A program made the position numbers and the translations under genes. From an uncultured Methylococcaceae bacterium (GTDB lineage: Bacteria > Pseudomonadota > Gammaproteobacteria > Methylococcales > Methylomonadaceae): DNA of 7,126 bases. The stretch is from assembly GCA_903839795.1 (NCBI GenBank), contig CAIMDR010000493.1, forward strand, positions 1 through 7,126, given 5' to 3'. The notes below the pieces were generated by a model. That model did no database searches and had not been told where the DNA came from. It was given only the letters and a program-made list of their open reading frames with translations. Of the stretch, positions 1 through 7,002 are shown piece by piece. Each line of letters starts with the position of its first letter. Positions within the stretch are counted from its first letter, which is position 1.

Positions 1-23
1 AGATAGTTTTACAAGCAAGAAAA

Positions 24-60
24 TTGATCAGATTGTTTTTAATAGTGCCAATCTGATCAA
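24..60. repeat. Perfect 12-bp inverted repeat, possible terminator
   Basis: The arm TTGATCAGATTG (24-35) is matched exactly by its reverse complement at 49-60, with a 13-nt loop containing five T residues. The stem is only about one third GC. Read on the reverse strand, the hairpin is followed directly by a T-rich stretch (TTTTCTT), so a weak intrinsic terminator for leftward transcription is possible. Read forward, the next T run starts only after CTCGTAA. It could equally be an operator-like dyad or the end of a gene lying outside the window. The symmetry is certain; the function is inferred. Confidence 0.45.
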
Positions 61-72
61 CTCGTAATTTTT

Positions 73-158
73 GACCTCCCCCTTGGAAAAATGAGGGCTG
101 AGAGAGATTTATCTAATAAAATCTCCCCTAGCTTCTCTTTATTAAAGAGGGGGAAGTC
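73..158. repeat. Imperfect ~85-bp palindrome, MITE-like dispersed repeat candidate
   Basis: The left arm (73-110, beginning GACCTCCCCCTT and ending GAGAGATTT) matches the reverse complement of the right arm (119-158, which read in reverse begins GACTTCCCCCTC and ends GGGGAGATTT). A few mismatches and short gaps separate the two, around a loop of about 8 nt (ATCTAATA). The whole stretch could fold into one long hairpin. C-rich and G-rich outer ends with short internal arms are typical of small dispersed palindromic elements in many bacterial genomes. There is no ORF inside. Calling it mobile or dispersed is inference, because only one copy is visible here. Confidence 0.5.
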
Positions 159-267
159 TTAATAATTTATGGACTCTGGTTTTACCTGCGAATGGTTTTA
201 AATGAGAGCACTAAAATTAACGCCTATACCAACTAATTTGGGATGCTGAAATAGAAAAGTGAAAATT

Positions 268-387
268 ATGTTTAATATAAATGATAAAGAAACAAAAAAA
301 AATATCATAACTACACTATTGGTTATTGCTGGTTTTGTTATATGGATAACAATTCAATTGTTTCCAGAGTTTCCTATGAAGATGTGA
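268..387 (+). CDS. Possible 39-residue single-pass membrane microprotein
   Basis: An ATG at 268 opens a 39-codon frame ending in TGA at 385-387. A purine-rich stretch (AGAAAAGTGAAAA) lies just upstream and could act as a ribosome binding site. The product has a short polar, lysine-containing N-terminus (residues 1-12), then an uninterrupted hydrophobic stretch of about 20 residues (about 13-33, including LLVIAGFVIWI), then a short tail rich in Pro, Glu, Phe and Met. This is the shape of a small single-pass inner-membrane protein. I do not recognise a family, and there is no obvious partner next to it. The codons are AT-rich like the surrounding DNA, so a chance frame in AT-rich sequence is a real alternative. 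Function unknown. Confidence 0.3.
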   Translation: MFNINDKETKKNIITTLLVIAGFVIWITIQLFPEFPMKM

Positions 388-436
388 TTAATAGTATCGG
401 CAGTTAACTGCAGATTTCATCCTCTAAGATTTATAA

Positions 437-541
437 TTATCTCAAGCCACTTGTTTTACAACCCTTGAGCAAAGTCCCCAAGCCTTCCGCATTCAACTCT
501 GCTAGAACTTCACGATAAATTGATGACGCTTCTGGTGGTAT
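437..541 (-). pseudogene. Short relic, possibly of a nucleotidyltransferase-like protein
   Basis: On the reverse strand a 34-codon stretch runs from 541 to a TAA at 437-439 and is bounded upstream by TGA at 542-544. It reads like real protein at its start: IPPE followed by YREVLAELNAEG. This resembles the N-terminal helix of small bacterial nucleotidyltransferase-like proteins ('PPEALALYRxVLxxLNxxGVPFLVGG'), in which the helix is followed by a glycine-rich strand. Here the text degenerates after the helix and soon hits a stop, and there is no start codon or catalytic motif. The resemblance is from memory and the stretch is very short, so this is a tentative call. If correct, it is a dead fragment and not a functional gene. 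Confidence 0.22.
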
Positions 542-561
542 TCATAAAATGAAACTTTGCG

Positions 562-590
562 TAAGGTAATAACTTTATTTATTATCCTTA
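562..590. repeat. AT-rich near-perfect hairpin
   Basis: TAAGGTAATAA (562-572) pairs with TTATTATCCTTA (579-590) apart from one bulged base, across a 6-nt loop. The pairing is AT-rich and no long T run follows, so a terminator is unlikely. It may be an operator-type dyad or chance structure in AT-rich DNA upstream of the ABC operon. Confidence 0.3.
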
Positions 591-853
591 AGTGTAATTG
601 TTCTATTAAAAGCGGAAACGCCAACAACGCCAAGGAATAGTTAAAGCAATTAAAGTACTGTATATTGTCGCTACGCAAAACGACAGTACAAAAAACTCAT
701 GGCGACCCAATAACGGGAAACGGGGTGCTGAAAAATTTATTACAACGCTTGTTTGGAAACATCCTGCAAAACCTGCAACATGGGTGATGCACAAGTAAAA
801 CCACAGCAAGACCCGGGACTTTTCCTCTTAGAAACTTGTGTGATGACGCCTGG

Positions 854-1549
854 ATGACTACAGAACCTGCAATTTTAATTCAACAATTAAGTAAAAGTTA
901 TCAAGAGTCGGGGCAGCAGCATGAGATTTTTAGTGACTTGCAATTGCAGGTGAGTCGTGGTGAATTTATTGTTTTGCTGGGCCGTAGCGGTTCAGGCAAG
1001 TCTACTTTTTTAAATCTGGTCAGTGGTATTGATCCACCGAATAGCGGCAAAATTTTTATTAATGGCACCGATATTACCGGACTTTCCGAGCATGACCGCA
1101 CGCTGTTTCGACGTCATCATATTGGTTTTGTATTCCAGTCTTATAATTTAATCCCTACGTTGACGGTTGCGGAAAATCTGCTGTTGCCATTGGAACTCAT
1201 CAAACGGGTAACTCGCGCCGATCGTGACAAGGTCGCTGAATTGTTGGAAAAATTATTGTTATCGGATCGGCTTGACAGTTATCCGGATCGTTTATCCGGT
1301 GGTGAACAACAACGGGTTGCGATAGCCCGTGCTTTAATTCATGATCCGGATGTGATTCTTGCCGATGAACCCACCGGAAATCTGGATTTGGATACCGCCG
1401 AACAGGTATTGGCGTTGCTGGATATTTTAGTCAGAAAATCAGGTAAAACCATGATTATGGCAACCCATAGTCAGGAAGTTATCGGCCAGGCTGACCGGGT
1501 TTTATCCATCCGCAACAAGTTATTGCTAACTCATGAATTCCCTTCTTAA
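854..1549 (+). CDS. ABC transporter ATP-binding protein (LolD/YbbA/MacB-type)
   Basis: This 231-residue cytoplasmic ATPase would dimerise and hydrolyse ATP to drive the FtsX-type permease encoded next. All nucleotide-binding motifs are present and intact: Walker A GRSGSGKST (43-51), Q-loop Gln95 in FVFQSYNLIPTLT, ABC signature LSGGEQQRVAIARA (147-160), Walker B VILADEPTGNLD (167-178) and switch His205 in MATHS. The 'SYNLIPTLTVAENLLLP' stretch after the Q-loop and the EPTGNLD sequence are typical of the MacB/LolD/YbbA (MacB-family) group, as is the short length. I chose ATG 854 because family members usually begin a few residues before the first beta strand. An in-frame TTG at 836 would add six residues. 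Neither start has a clear Shine-Dalgarno sequence. The 3' end overlaps the permease gene by 17 nt, indicating one transcript and coupled translation. The assignment to the ATPase family is firm; the substrate is unknown. Confidence 0.95.
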   Translation: MTTEPAILIQQLSKSYQESGQQHEIFSDLQLQVSRGEFIVLLGRSGSGKSTFLNLVSGIDPPNSGKIFINGTDITGLSEHDRTLFRRHHIGFVFQSYNLIPTLTVAENLLLPLELIKRVTRADRDKVAELLEKLLLSDRLDSYPDRLSGGEQQRVAIARALIHDPDVILADEPTGNLDLDTAEQVLALLDILVRKSGKTMIMATHSQEVIGQADRVLSIRNKLLLTHEFPS

Positions 1550-4082
1550 ACGCGCCAGTCGCAATTTTTTATGGCAGCATCCGTGGCAATTGGTGCTGGC
1601 TATCGTGGGCATTGCGTTGGGTGTGGCCGTCGTTATTGCTATTGATTTGGCAATGGAAAGTTCACTTAAATCCTTTAATCAGGCGGGCAAGGCCTTTTCC
1701 GGGTCGGCAACACATCGTATTATTGCCAGTGATGGCGGGCTTGATGAAAGATTGTATTCCCAATTAAGGGTAGGGCAGGGCATCGCCCATTTATCACCGG
1801 TGGTCACCGGTTATGTAAAGCTGGCGCAAGCCAATAAAGAGAGTTTTAAATTAATCGGTATTGATCCGTTTATTGAAAAAGCCTTACATTCGGGTTGGCA
1901 AAGTCAGCAACAAGACAAGTCTGCCCCGGATTTTTTAACCCGCTTGCTTACCGAACCCAATACTGCGCTACTGAGTGAAGAAACTGCAAAGCGCCTGCAT
2001 TTGCAAGTCAATGATCAGCTAACGGTTATTACTGACCAAGGCCTGCAACCACTCAAAATAATAGGTTTGCTTACGTTTGATGATGCCGTGTCAGAACAGG
2101 TATTGGCTAAGTTGATTATTACCGACATTGCCACAGCCCAAGAGGTATTGGGGTATTTTGGTCAATTGAGTTCTATTGAAATGCGGTTTGAGAAAGATGT
2201 ACCGGCAACGTTGGCAGCGATAAAAAAGACGTTGCCCGGTAATGCCGTGGTGGTGTCTATCGATAGTCAGGCCGATTCCATGCGGGAAATGACGCGGGCC
2301 TTTTCTATCAACTTAAAGGCATTGGGTTTGCTGTCCTTGTTGGTGGGCATGTTTTTAATCTATAACACGATGACCTTTCTGGTTATCCAACGGCGGCGCT
2401 TAATCGGCAGTTTGCGTTTATTGGGCGTCACCCGGCAGCAGATTTTTAAACTCATTATTGGTGAAGCGTTGGTGTTGGCGATAATCGGCACTTTACTGGG
2501 TATCGCGCTTGGCATCGTCTTGGGGCAAGGGTTGCTGTATTTAATCTCGGGAACCATTAACGCCATTTATTTTCGTATCGACGCCGCTTCTTTAATGATT
2601 ACCCCGTTACAAATCGGCAAGGGTATGGTGCTGGGCATCAGTGCGACCTTGTTGGCGGTATTGCCGCCTGCATTTGAAGCGACACGCTTGTCGCCGGTTA
2701 AGGTTTTGGCACGATCGCAACTGGAATCGGGCAGTCGTCAGTTAATCAAAAAAGTGGGTTTAATCAGTGCAGTCTTGATAGTCGGGGGCTTGGGGTTAGC
2801 GTTTTTTTCCGGTAAAAGCATCACCTTGGGCTTGGCCAGTATTTTTTTGATATTGTTTGGCTTTGGCTTATTGACGCCCGTGATTACTTTGTTATTGATG
2901 ACGCTGATTGAGCGGTTATTTGCAAGGTTTTTAGGCGTTTTGGGGCGGTTGCCGGCACGCATGGTCTCCGCTGAAATCAGTAGGACAGGTATTGCCATAG
3001 CGGCATTGATGATTGCCGTATCGGCTACCATCGGCATGGATTTAATGATAGGCAGCTTTCGCCAAACGGTTGCGCAGTGGGTCCATTCCAGTTTGCCAGC
3101 CGATCTTTATGTGTCCTTGCCAGGCGATAAAATGACTGCCGATAAGGCCTTGGCTGATCATCAGTTGAAGCAAAAAATAGCTAATCTTGACGGGGTAAAA
3201 ATACTCAGTAGTGCCTTGCATACCCAGTTAATTGTTGAGGATCAACTGACCAAACTATCGGTATTTGAGCTCAATGAAAAATCCAAAGAAGGCTTTATCT
3301 TTAAACATAAAGTGAACGACGACCTTTGGCACCGGTTTGAAAACCAACAGACCGTCATGGTAACCGAACCTTATGCTTATCATCACGCAGTCAAGCCAGG
3401 TCAAAAGATTTTATTAAGAACCGGTCAAGGTGAACAGGCGTTTGAAGTTATCGCCATTTATGCAGATTACAGCGGTGATCAAGGTCATCTGGCGATAAGT
3501 CGGCAGAATTACCAGCACTATTGGCCCGATTTGGGTTATTCCGGTATTGGGATTTATGCCAATCAAGGCGCTGATTTAAAGCAACTGGAGAGTCGGGTCA
3601 GTCAACTACTGACGGCACAGCAAACCGTGAAATCGGATCAGGATATTTATAAAGCCTCTATGGAAATATTTGAGCAAACCTTTACCATTACCGAAACCTT
3701 GCGCTGGCTGTCTGCCGGTATTGCTTTTGTGGGGGTGTTCAGTGCCTTAATGGCCTTGCAGTTTGAGCGGACACGCCAGTTGGGTATTTTACGGGCAATC
3801 GGGATAACCTCTCGCCAGTTAACGGTGCTGATTATCAGTGAAACCGGATTGATGGGACTGGTTGCCGGATTGTTGGCTGTTCCTGTCGGTTTTATCGTAG
3901 CTTATGTGTTGATTTTTGTGGTTTATCAGCGCTCATTCGGCTGGACGATGGCCTTTTATGTTGAGGCAGGCGTTCTGTATCAAGGTGTGGGCTTGGCGTT
4001 TGTTGCCGCTTTGCTTGCCGGTGTTTTTCCGGCTATAAAAATGGCACGAACCAAACCCGCCGAAGCGTTGCGTATCGAATGA
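1533..4082 (+). CDS. ABC transporter permease, FtsX/MacB type (YbbP-like, tandem FtsX domains)
   Basis: This 849-residue inner-membrane protein is the transmembrane partner of the preceding ATPase. About ten hydrophobic segments are visible: one near residues 19-41, three around 262-285, 306-330 and 363-385 (first FtsX domain), three central ones at about 408-427, 430-463 and 482-508, and three near the C-terminus at about 723-745, 763-797 and 818-840 (second FtsX domain). Two large soluble regions (about 42-260 and 510-720) should lie in the periplasm, the first resembling a MacB-type periplasmic core domain. Both FtsX repeats carry the cytoplasmic signature: RRRLIGSLRLLGVTRQQI (287-304) and ERTRQLGILRAIGITSRQL. 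Each ends in a P-A-like motif before R-x-x-P (PAFEATRLSPV and PAIKMARTKPAEAL). The length and duplicated layout fit the YbbP-type permeases (COG3127-like), not the shorter, single-FtsX-domain LolC/E or MacB proteins. The start at 1533 lies inside the ATPase gene. The stop overlaps the next gene by ATGA. The substrate is unknown, with membrane or lipid-associated cargo likely by family analogy. Confidence 0.93.
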   Translation: MNSLLKRASRNFLWQHPWQLVLAIVGIALGVAVVIAIDLAMESSLKSFNQAGKAFSGSATHRIIASDGGLDERLYSQLRVGQGIAHLSPVVTGYVKLAQANKESFKLIGIDPFIEKALHSGWQSQQQDKSAPDFLTRLLTEPNTALLSEETAKRLHLQVNDQLTVITDQGLQPLKIIGLLTFDDAVSEQVLAKLIITDIATAQEVLGYFGQLSSIEMRFEKDVPATLAAIKKTLPGNAVVVSIDSQADSMREMTRAFSINLKALGLLSLLVGMFLIYNTMTFLVIQRRRLIGSLRLLGVTRQQIFKLIIGEALVLAIIGTLLGIALGIVLGQGLLYLISGTINAIYFRIDAASLMITPLQIGKGMVLGISATLLAVLPPAFEATRLSPVKVLARSQLESGSRQLIKKVGLISAVLIVGGLGLAFFSGKSITLGLASIFLILFGFGLLTPVITLLLMTLIERLFARFLGVLGRLPARMVSAEISRTGIAIAALMIAVSATIGMDLMIGSFRQTVAQWVHSSLPADLYVSLPGDKMTADKALADHQLKQKIANLDGVKILSSALHTQLIVEDQLTKLSVFELNEKSKEGFIFKHKVNDDLWHRFENQQTVMVTEPYAYHHAVKPGQKILLRTGQGEQAFEVIAIYADYSGDQGHLAISRQNYQHYWPDLGYSGIGIYANQGADLKQLESRVSQLLTAQQTVKSDQDIYKASMEIFEQTFTITETLRWLSAGIAFVGVFSALMALQFERTRQLGILRAIGITSRQLTVLIISETGLMGLVAGLLAVPVGFIVAYVLIFVVYQRSFGWTMAFYVEAGVLYQGVGLAFVAALLAGVFPAIKMARTKPAEALRIE

Positions 4083-5254
4083 AAAGAAAAGGGTGGGTTG
4101 CCTTAGGGTTGATGCTTTTACTGGTGATTGTTGGGTGGCAGTTTTTTATAGCGCCTTCTGATATGAAATGGGTTACTGACCGTTTTTTTAGCACCACACT
4201 CGCTAAAAAAGACGATGCTTTTAGTCATGTTTTATCCAAAGATGATCCAGGTTTTGCGAGGGCGTTAACGCCGCAAAAGTTTACCTTCCCAATCGACCAC
4301 GGCCCACACAATCCCTACCGGACTGAGTGGTGGTATTTTACCGGTAATTTAAAAAATACCCAAGGTCGGCAATTTGGTTACGAGCTGACATTTTTTCGTT
4401 TTGCGCTTAACCCCGAAACACCGGAATCAAAATCTGCCTGGCGAAGCAATCAACTGTACATGGCACACTTAACCTTGACCGATGTAGAGAAGAGCCGATT
4501 TTATACGGATGAGCGATTTAGCCGGGCAGGCAATGATCTTGCCGGTGCTTTAACTAAAAAATATCAGGTTTGGTTGTATGATTGGTCGGCAAAAACAGAA
4601 GGTGACGCCGATTTTCCCTTGCGGCTACACGCCAAAACGGATGACTTTGGGATTGATTTATTATTAACGTCACAAAAAAGTTACATATTACAAGGCGACC
4701 AAGGCTTAAGCCAGAAAAGCTTGAAACCCGGCAATGCCTCGTATTATTATTCGTACCCGCGTCTGGAAACCAAAGGTGCTGTCACAATTGCCGGTGAACA
4801 ATTTTCAGTAACCGGTGCCAGTTGGATGGACAGGGAATGGAGCACCAGTGCCTTGTCAGAGGAGCAAAGCGGCTGGGACTGGTTTGCCTTGCAATTGTCG
4901 GATAACACCGAGTTAATGTTTTATCAATTACGGCGTAAAGACGGCCAACCGGATAGCAACAGTTCAGGTTCTTTTGTACTCGCGGACAACGCAAAAATAC
5001 CCTTGAAAGAGAGGGATGTCGCCATTAAAATTCTCGATAACTGGAAAAGTCCCCATTCAAAAATCACTTATCCATCACGTTGGCATTTGAGCATTCCGAA
5101 TCAGAATCTTGAGATTGAAATTGTTCCATTACTTAATGATCAGGAACTCAATGTCAGTTATCGGTATTGGGAAGGCGCTGTCAGCATTAAAGGTACTAAA
5201 AACGGCACGCTTATTTCTGGTCAGGGTTATGTTGAGTTGGCCGGGTATAAGTAA
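4079..5254 (+). CDS. AttH/CrtC-like lipocalin-fold protein ('predicted secreted hydrolase')
   Basis: This 391-residue protein has a basic N-terminus (MKRK) and one hydrophobic segment (about 6-25) with no lipobox cysteine. It is therefore either anchored in the inner membrane facing the periplasm or exported with a cleavable signal. The rest carries the conserved text of the AttH (former DUF2006)/CrtC-like family: FPIDHGPH (70-77), EWWYFTGNL (83-91), YELTFFRF (101-108), MAHLTLTDV, SWMDREWS (248-255), GWDWFALQL (265-273), and a C-terminal YWEGAV (363-368) with a closing GQGYVELAGY. These proteins are built from two lipocalin-like beta barrels. The family includes carotenoid 1,2-hydratase, but most members have no proven activity and 'hydrolase' is a database label. 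No carotenoid genes are nearby. The ATGA overlap with the permease implies translational coupling, so it is probably a ligand-binding or ligand-modifying partner of the transporter. The full family length is present, with no sign of damage. Confidence 0.9.
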   Translation: MKRKGWVALGLMLLLVIVGWQFFIAPSDMKWVTDRFFSTTLAKKDDAFSHVLSKDDPGFARALTPQKFTFPIDHGPHNPYRTEWWYFTGNLKNTQGRQFGYELTFFRFALNPETPESKSAWRSNQLYMAHLTLTDVEKSRFYTDERFSRAGNDLAGALTKKYQVWLYDWSAKTEGDADFPLRLHAKTDDFGIDLLLTSQKSYILQGDQGLSQKSLKPGNASYYYSYPRLETKGAVTIAGEQFSVTGASWMDREWSTSALSEEQSGWDWFALQLSDNTELMFYQLRRKDGQPDSNSSGSFVLADNAKIPLKERDVAIKILDNWKSPHSKITYPSRWHLSIPNQNLEIEIVPLLNDQELNVSYRYWEGAVSIKGTKNGTLISGQGYVELAGYK

Positions 5255-5981
5255 ATTGATAATCATCAATGCTCAGTATGTTCTCGACAAAGCGCCAAAT
5301 AGCGTACAACTTTGTGGACCCTTTGTGACTTTATTTGTTAAATGATAACGATTGTAGTCAGTGGATATAACGATTTTACCGTGAGGTTACCGCAACCTTT
5401 CATTACCAATCCTAATTCCCGGCAAATCAATGGGTTAATGATAGAAAAAACGACTATCTGGTTTGGATCACTTTGTGATTTGTGGTTATTTCCAATGAAT
5501 GCTCTTGTGTATGATTATTATATTTTACTGGTGTAATGCTACACTTTTCTTGCTATTTTCACATCCCGTCAATGGCCAATAGAATTGAGCCACTTTCGGC
5601 CATTAATCAACGGAAACAAGTTGTGCATCAAGCCCATCTCGGAGTGTGTTGATTTTCGTTGAAACTGACCACCAGCTCACGACCCAAACCAGTCATCGAG
5701 ATATAGATTTAAGCTTCCTCAAACCTGCCATTCACCAAGTAACATTGTCGATCCACACCATCACGATTATTTGTTTAATGAAAATCAATGAGCTCATGGT
5801 TTTTAGAGTCGTATAATATTTATTATTCTGATGAAATCGTAGGCATGCGCAAACTCTATTCAACCAGGCGGCCACAAGAGAGAACCGGAGCGTCATCTGG
5901 ACTTAATGAATCAAGATAGACGCTTCCGAAATCTGTTATGTCGTGGTAGGTTTTATTTGTTTTCCATTGAGTATTAACAAC
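5255..5981. other. 727-bp noncoding spacer with possible insertion-sequence debris
   Basis: I found no convincing gene between the operon and the broken L,D-transpeptidase. Directly after the operon lies a weak dyad (ATTGAT/ATCAAT, 5255-5270, 4-nt loop) without a T run, so no good intrinsic terminator is visible. An open frame at 5342-5536 (64 codons) has no ribosome binding site and no recognisable motif. Around 5571-5680, an inverted pair AATGGCC/GGCCATT (5571-5577 and 5598-5604) and the phrases GAGCCACTTTCGGCCATTA and TGTTGATTTTCGTTGAAACT resemble the ends of IS21-type elements, but no transposase is present. An imperfect dyad at 5887-5927 (GGAGCGTC against GACGCTTCC) could sit downstream of the reverse-strand gene. 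A TATAAT (5812-5817) lacks a good -35 partner. Confidence 0.45.
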
Positions 5982-7002
5982 CTATAAGGCGCGTAAATAT
6001 CGATGCTTCGGATCAGAGGCTTCTGGTTGATCCGAGTTCATGATGTTAAGTGCGACTCCAGTTGTCTGCTGTTCGAGTATCGGTGCATCGGTTACCAATA
6101 GCGTGGTTCCAGGAGTCAGGATGTCATAGAGGGCTTTAGCAAAGTTTGGTGGCATTTGGATTCGCCCTACATGGTCAGATTTTAAAGCTTGCCCGTGCTC
6201 GTCGGCATGACCCGGAATGCCTACCGCCAACCAACGATGTGCCGATGCGTTCTTTAAGATGGGACTAGAACCTATGCCCAAGCCCTCCTGCATGATGAAG
6301 GCATGTGTGCCGAAGGGGTGCGTAGGCCGACTAATTGCAAGTTTTGAACGCCCAATCTCGACACCATTGCGATAGACCAGCACGCGCCGGTCATCCCTGC
6401 TCATTATGATTGAAATGGGCCCCTCCGTTACTTTTTCCGGCTGCCACCGGAACTCCTCGGAAGCACTCAGACGGGGCACCTTAACCACTTTGCCTTTCCG
6501 AGCGTCAACAGGTGAAAGCGCCGCCGGATGTACGACTTCAGTAGGATCATTTTGCTGATCTGCAATGACGACTGTCATGCCCATCGGTGAAGCGGCAAAC
6601 AATAGACTGGCAAACTCGGAGGGTAGATGGATACATCCATGGGAAGAGGGATAACCGGGAAGCCCCCCCTGCGTGCAGAGCCACACCATCCCAAGTCAAT
6701 CGCTCGGTATAGGGCATCGCCGCATTATTATAAGTTTTCGAGCTATGATCCTTGTCCTTCTGTAGAACCATGAAGACTCCGGTTGGCGTACCGTGGCCGG
6801 GTTTGCCGGTACTTGCTGTAGATACGCCAATGCGGATGCCGTTGCGGTAGACGTAAGCCTTCTGCTCAAGAAGGCTTACCACCACCACGATTGGGCTCGC
6901 GGGCACTTGCATCCCCTTTCCATATAAATTGTCCGGGGTTGAGCATGATTGGGACCGTATCGACTGGTCGAGATGTTTTATCACCCCAAAATGGCGTTGC
7001 AA
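5982..7002 (-). pseudogene. Frameshifted L,D-transpeptidase with tandem YkuD-like domains
   Basis: An intact relative would be a periplasmic YkuD-fold enzyme making 3-3 peptidoglycan cross-links or attaching proteins to the wall. The upstream frame (7002 to the C7/G7 run) encodes VVVVSLLEQKAYVYRNG, GKPGHGTPTGVF and MPYTERLTWDGVALHAGG. The downstream frame continues LPGYPSSHGCIHLP. One extra G in the seven-G run at 6663-6669 separates them; removing it gives 339 residues ending at TAG 5982. In that reading the catalytic motif is Ser120-His121-Gly122-Cys123, with His110 upstream. The usual Arg two residues after Cys is His125. Residues about 194-307 repeat the fold (VLVYRNGVEIG mirrors AYVYRNGIRIG) but lack the His/Cys pair, as in some alphaproteobacterial relatives. 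The only upstream start is TTG 7000-7002; a TGA follows at 7036-7038, and no signal peptide is visible. Its GC content is higher than that of the operon. Pseudogene is favoured; a sequencing indel is the main alternative. Confidence 0.8.

Larger units (their letters stand above)
388..853. other. Gene-poor leader region upstream of the ABC operon
   Basis: These 466 bases contain no convincing intact gene. They hold a 10-bp perfect palindrome (CAGTTAACTG, 401-410), a short reverse-strand protein relic (437-541), and an AT-rich hairpin (562-590). Between about 610 and 810 both strands stay open for some 60 codons, but neither reading has a good start or a recognisable motif. The promoter of the operon that follows should lie here, but I could not find a -35/-10 pair good enough to call. 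TATATT near 660 lacks a convincing -35 partner. The region looks like degraded sequence. Confidence 0.5.

Noticed and set aside
606..809. 67-codon reverse-strand open frame beginning with TTG, rich in hydrophobic residues
   Set aside because: Weak start, no family resemblance, and the opposite strand is equally open over the same bases (610-797, without a start). Neither reading is supported.
836..853. TTG 836 as the start of the ABC ATPase
   Set aside because: It is in frame but adds six atypical residues (CDDAW); ATG 854 matches where family members usually begin.
5255..5270. Dyad after the lipocalin-like gene as a terminator
   Set aside because: Only 6 AT-rich base pairs and no T run; too weak to call an intrinsic terminator.
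5109..5345. 78-codon forward frame overlapping the end of the lipocalin-like gene
   Set aside because: Its first two thirds are an out-of-frame reading of a well-conserved coding region; no independent support.
5342..5536. 64-codon forward open frame after the operon
   Set aside because: No ribosome binding site, no recognisable motif or domain, AT-rich spacer context and unrelated to neighbours; most likely a chance frame.
5812..5817. Perfect TATAAT that could be a -10 box
   Set aside because: The hexamer at the right distance upstream (TGAGCT) does not resemble a -35 box and no gene starts downstream on that strand.
5732..5896. 54-codon reverse-strand open frame starting ATG
   Set aside because: Weak upstream signal, no recognisable motif, low-complexity AT-rich second half; consistent with chance.
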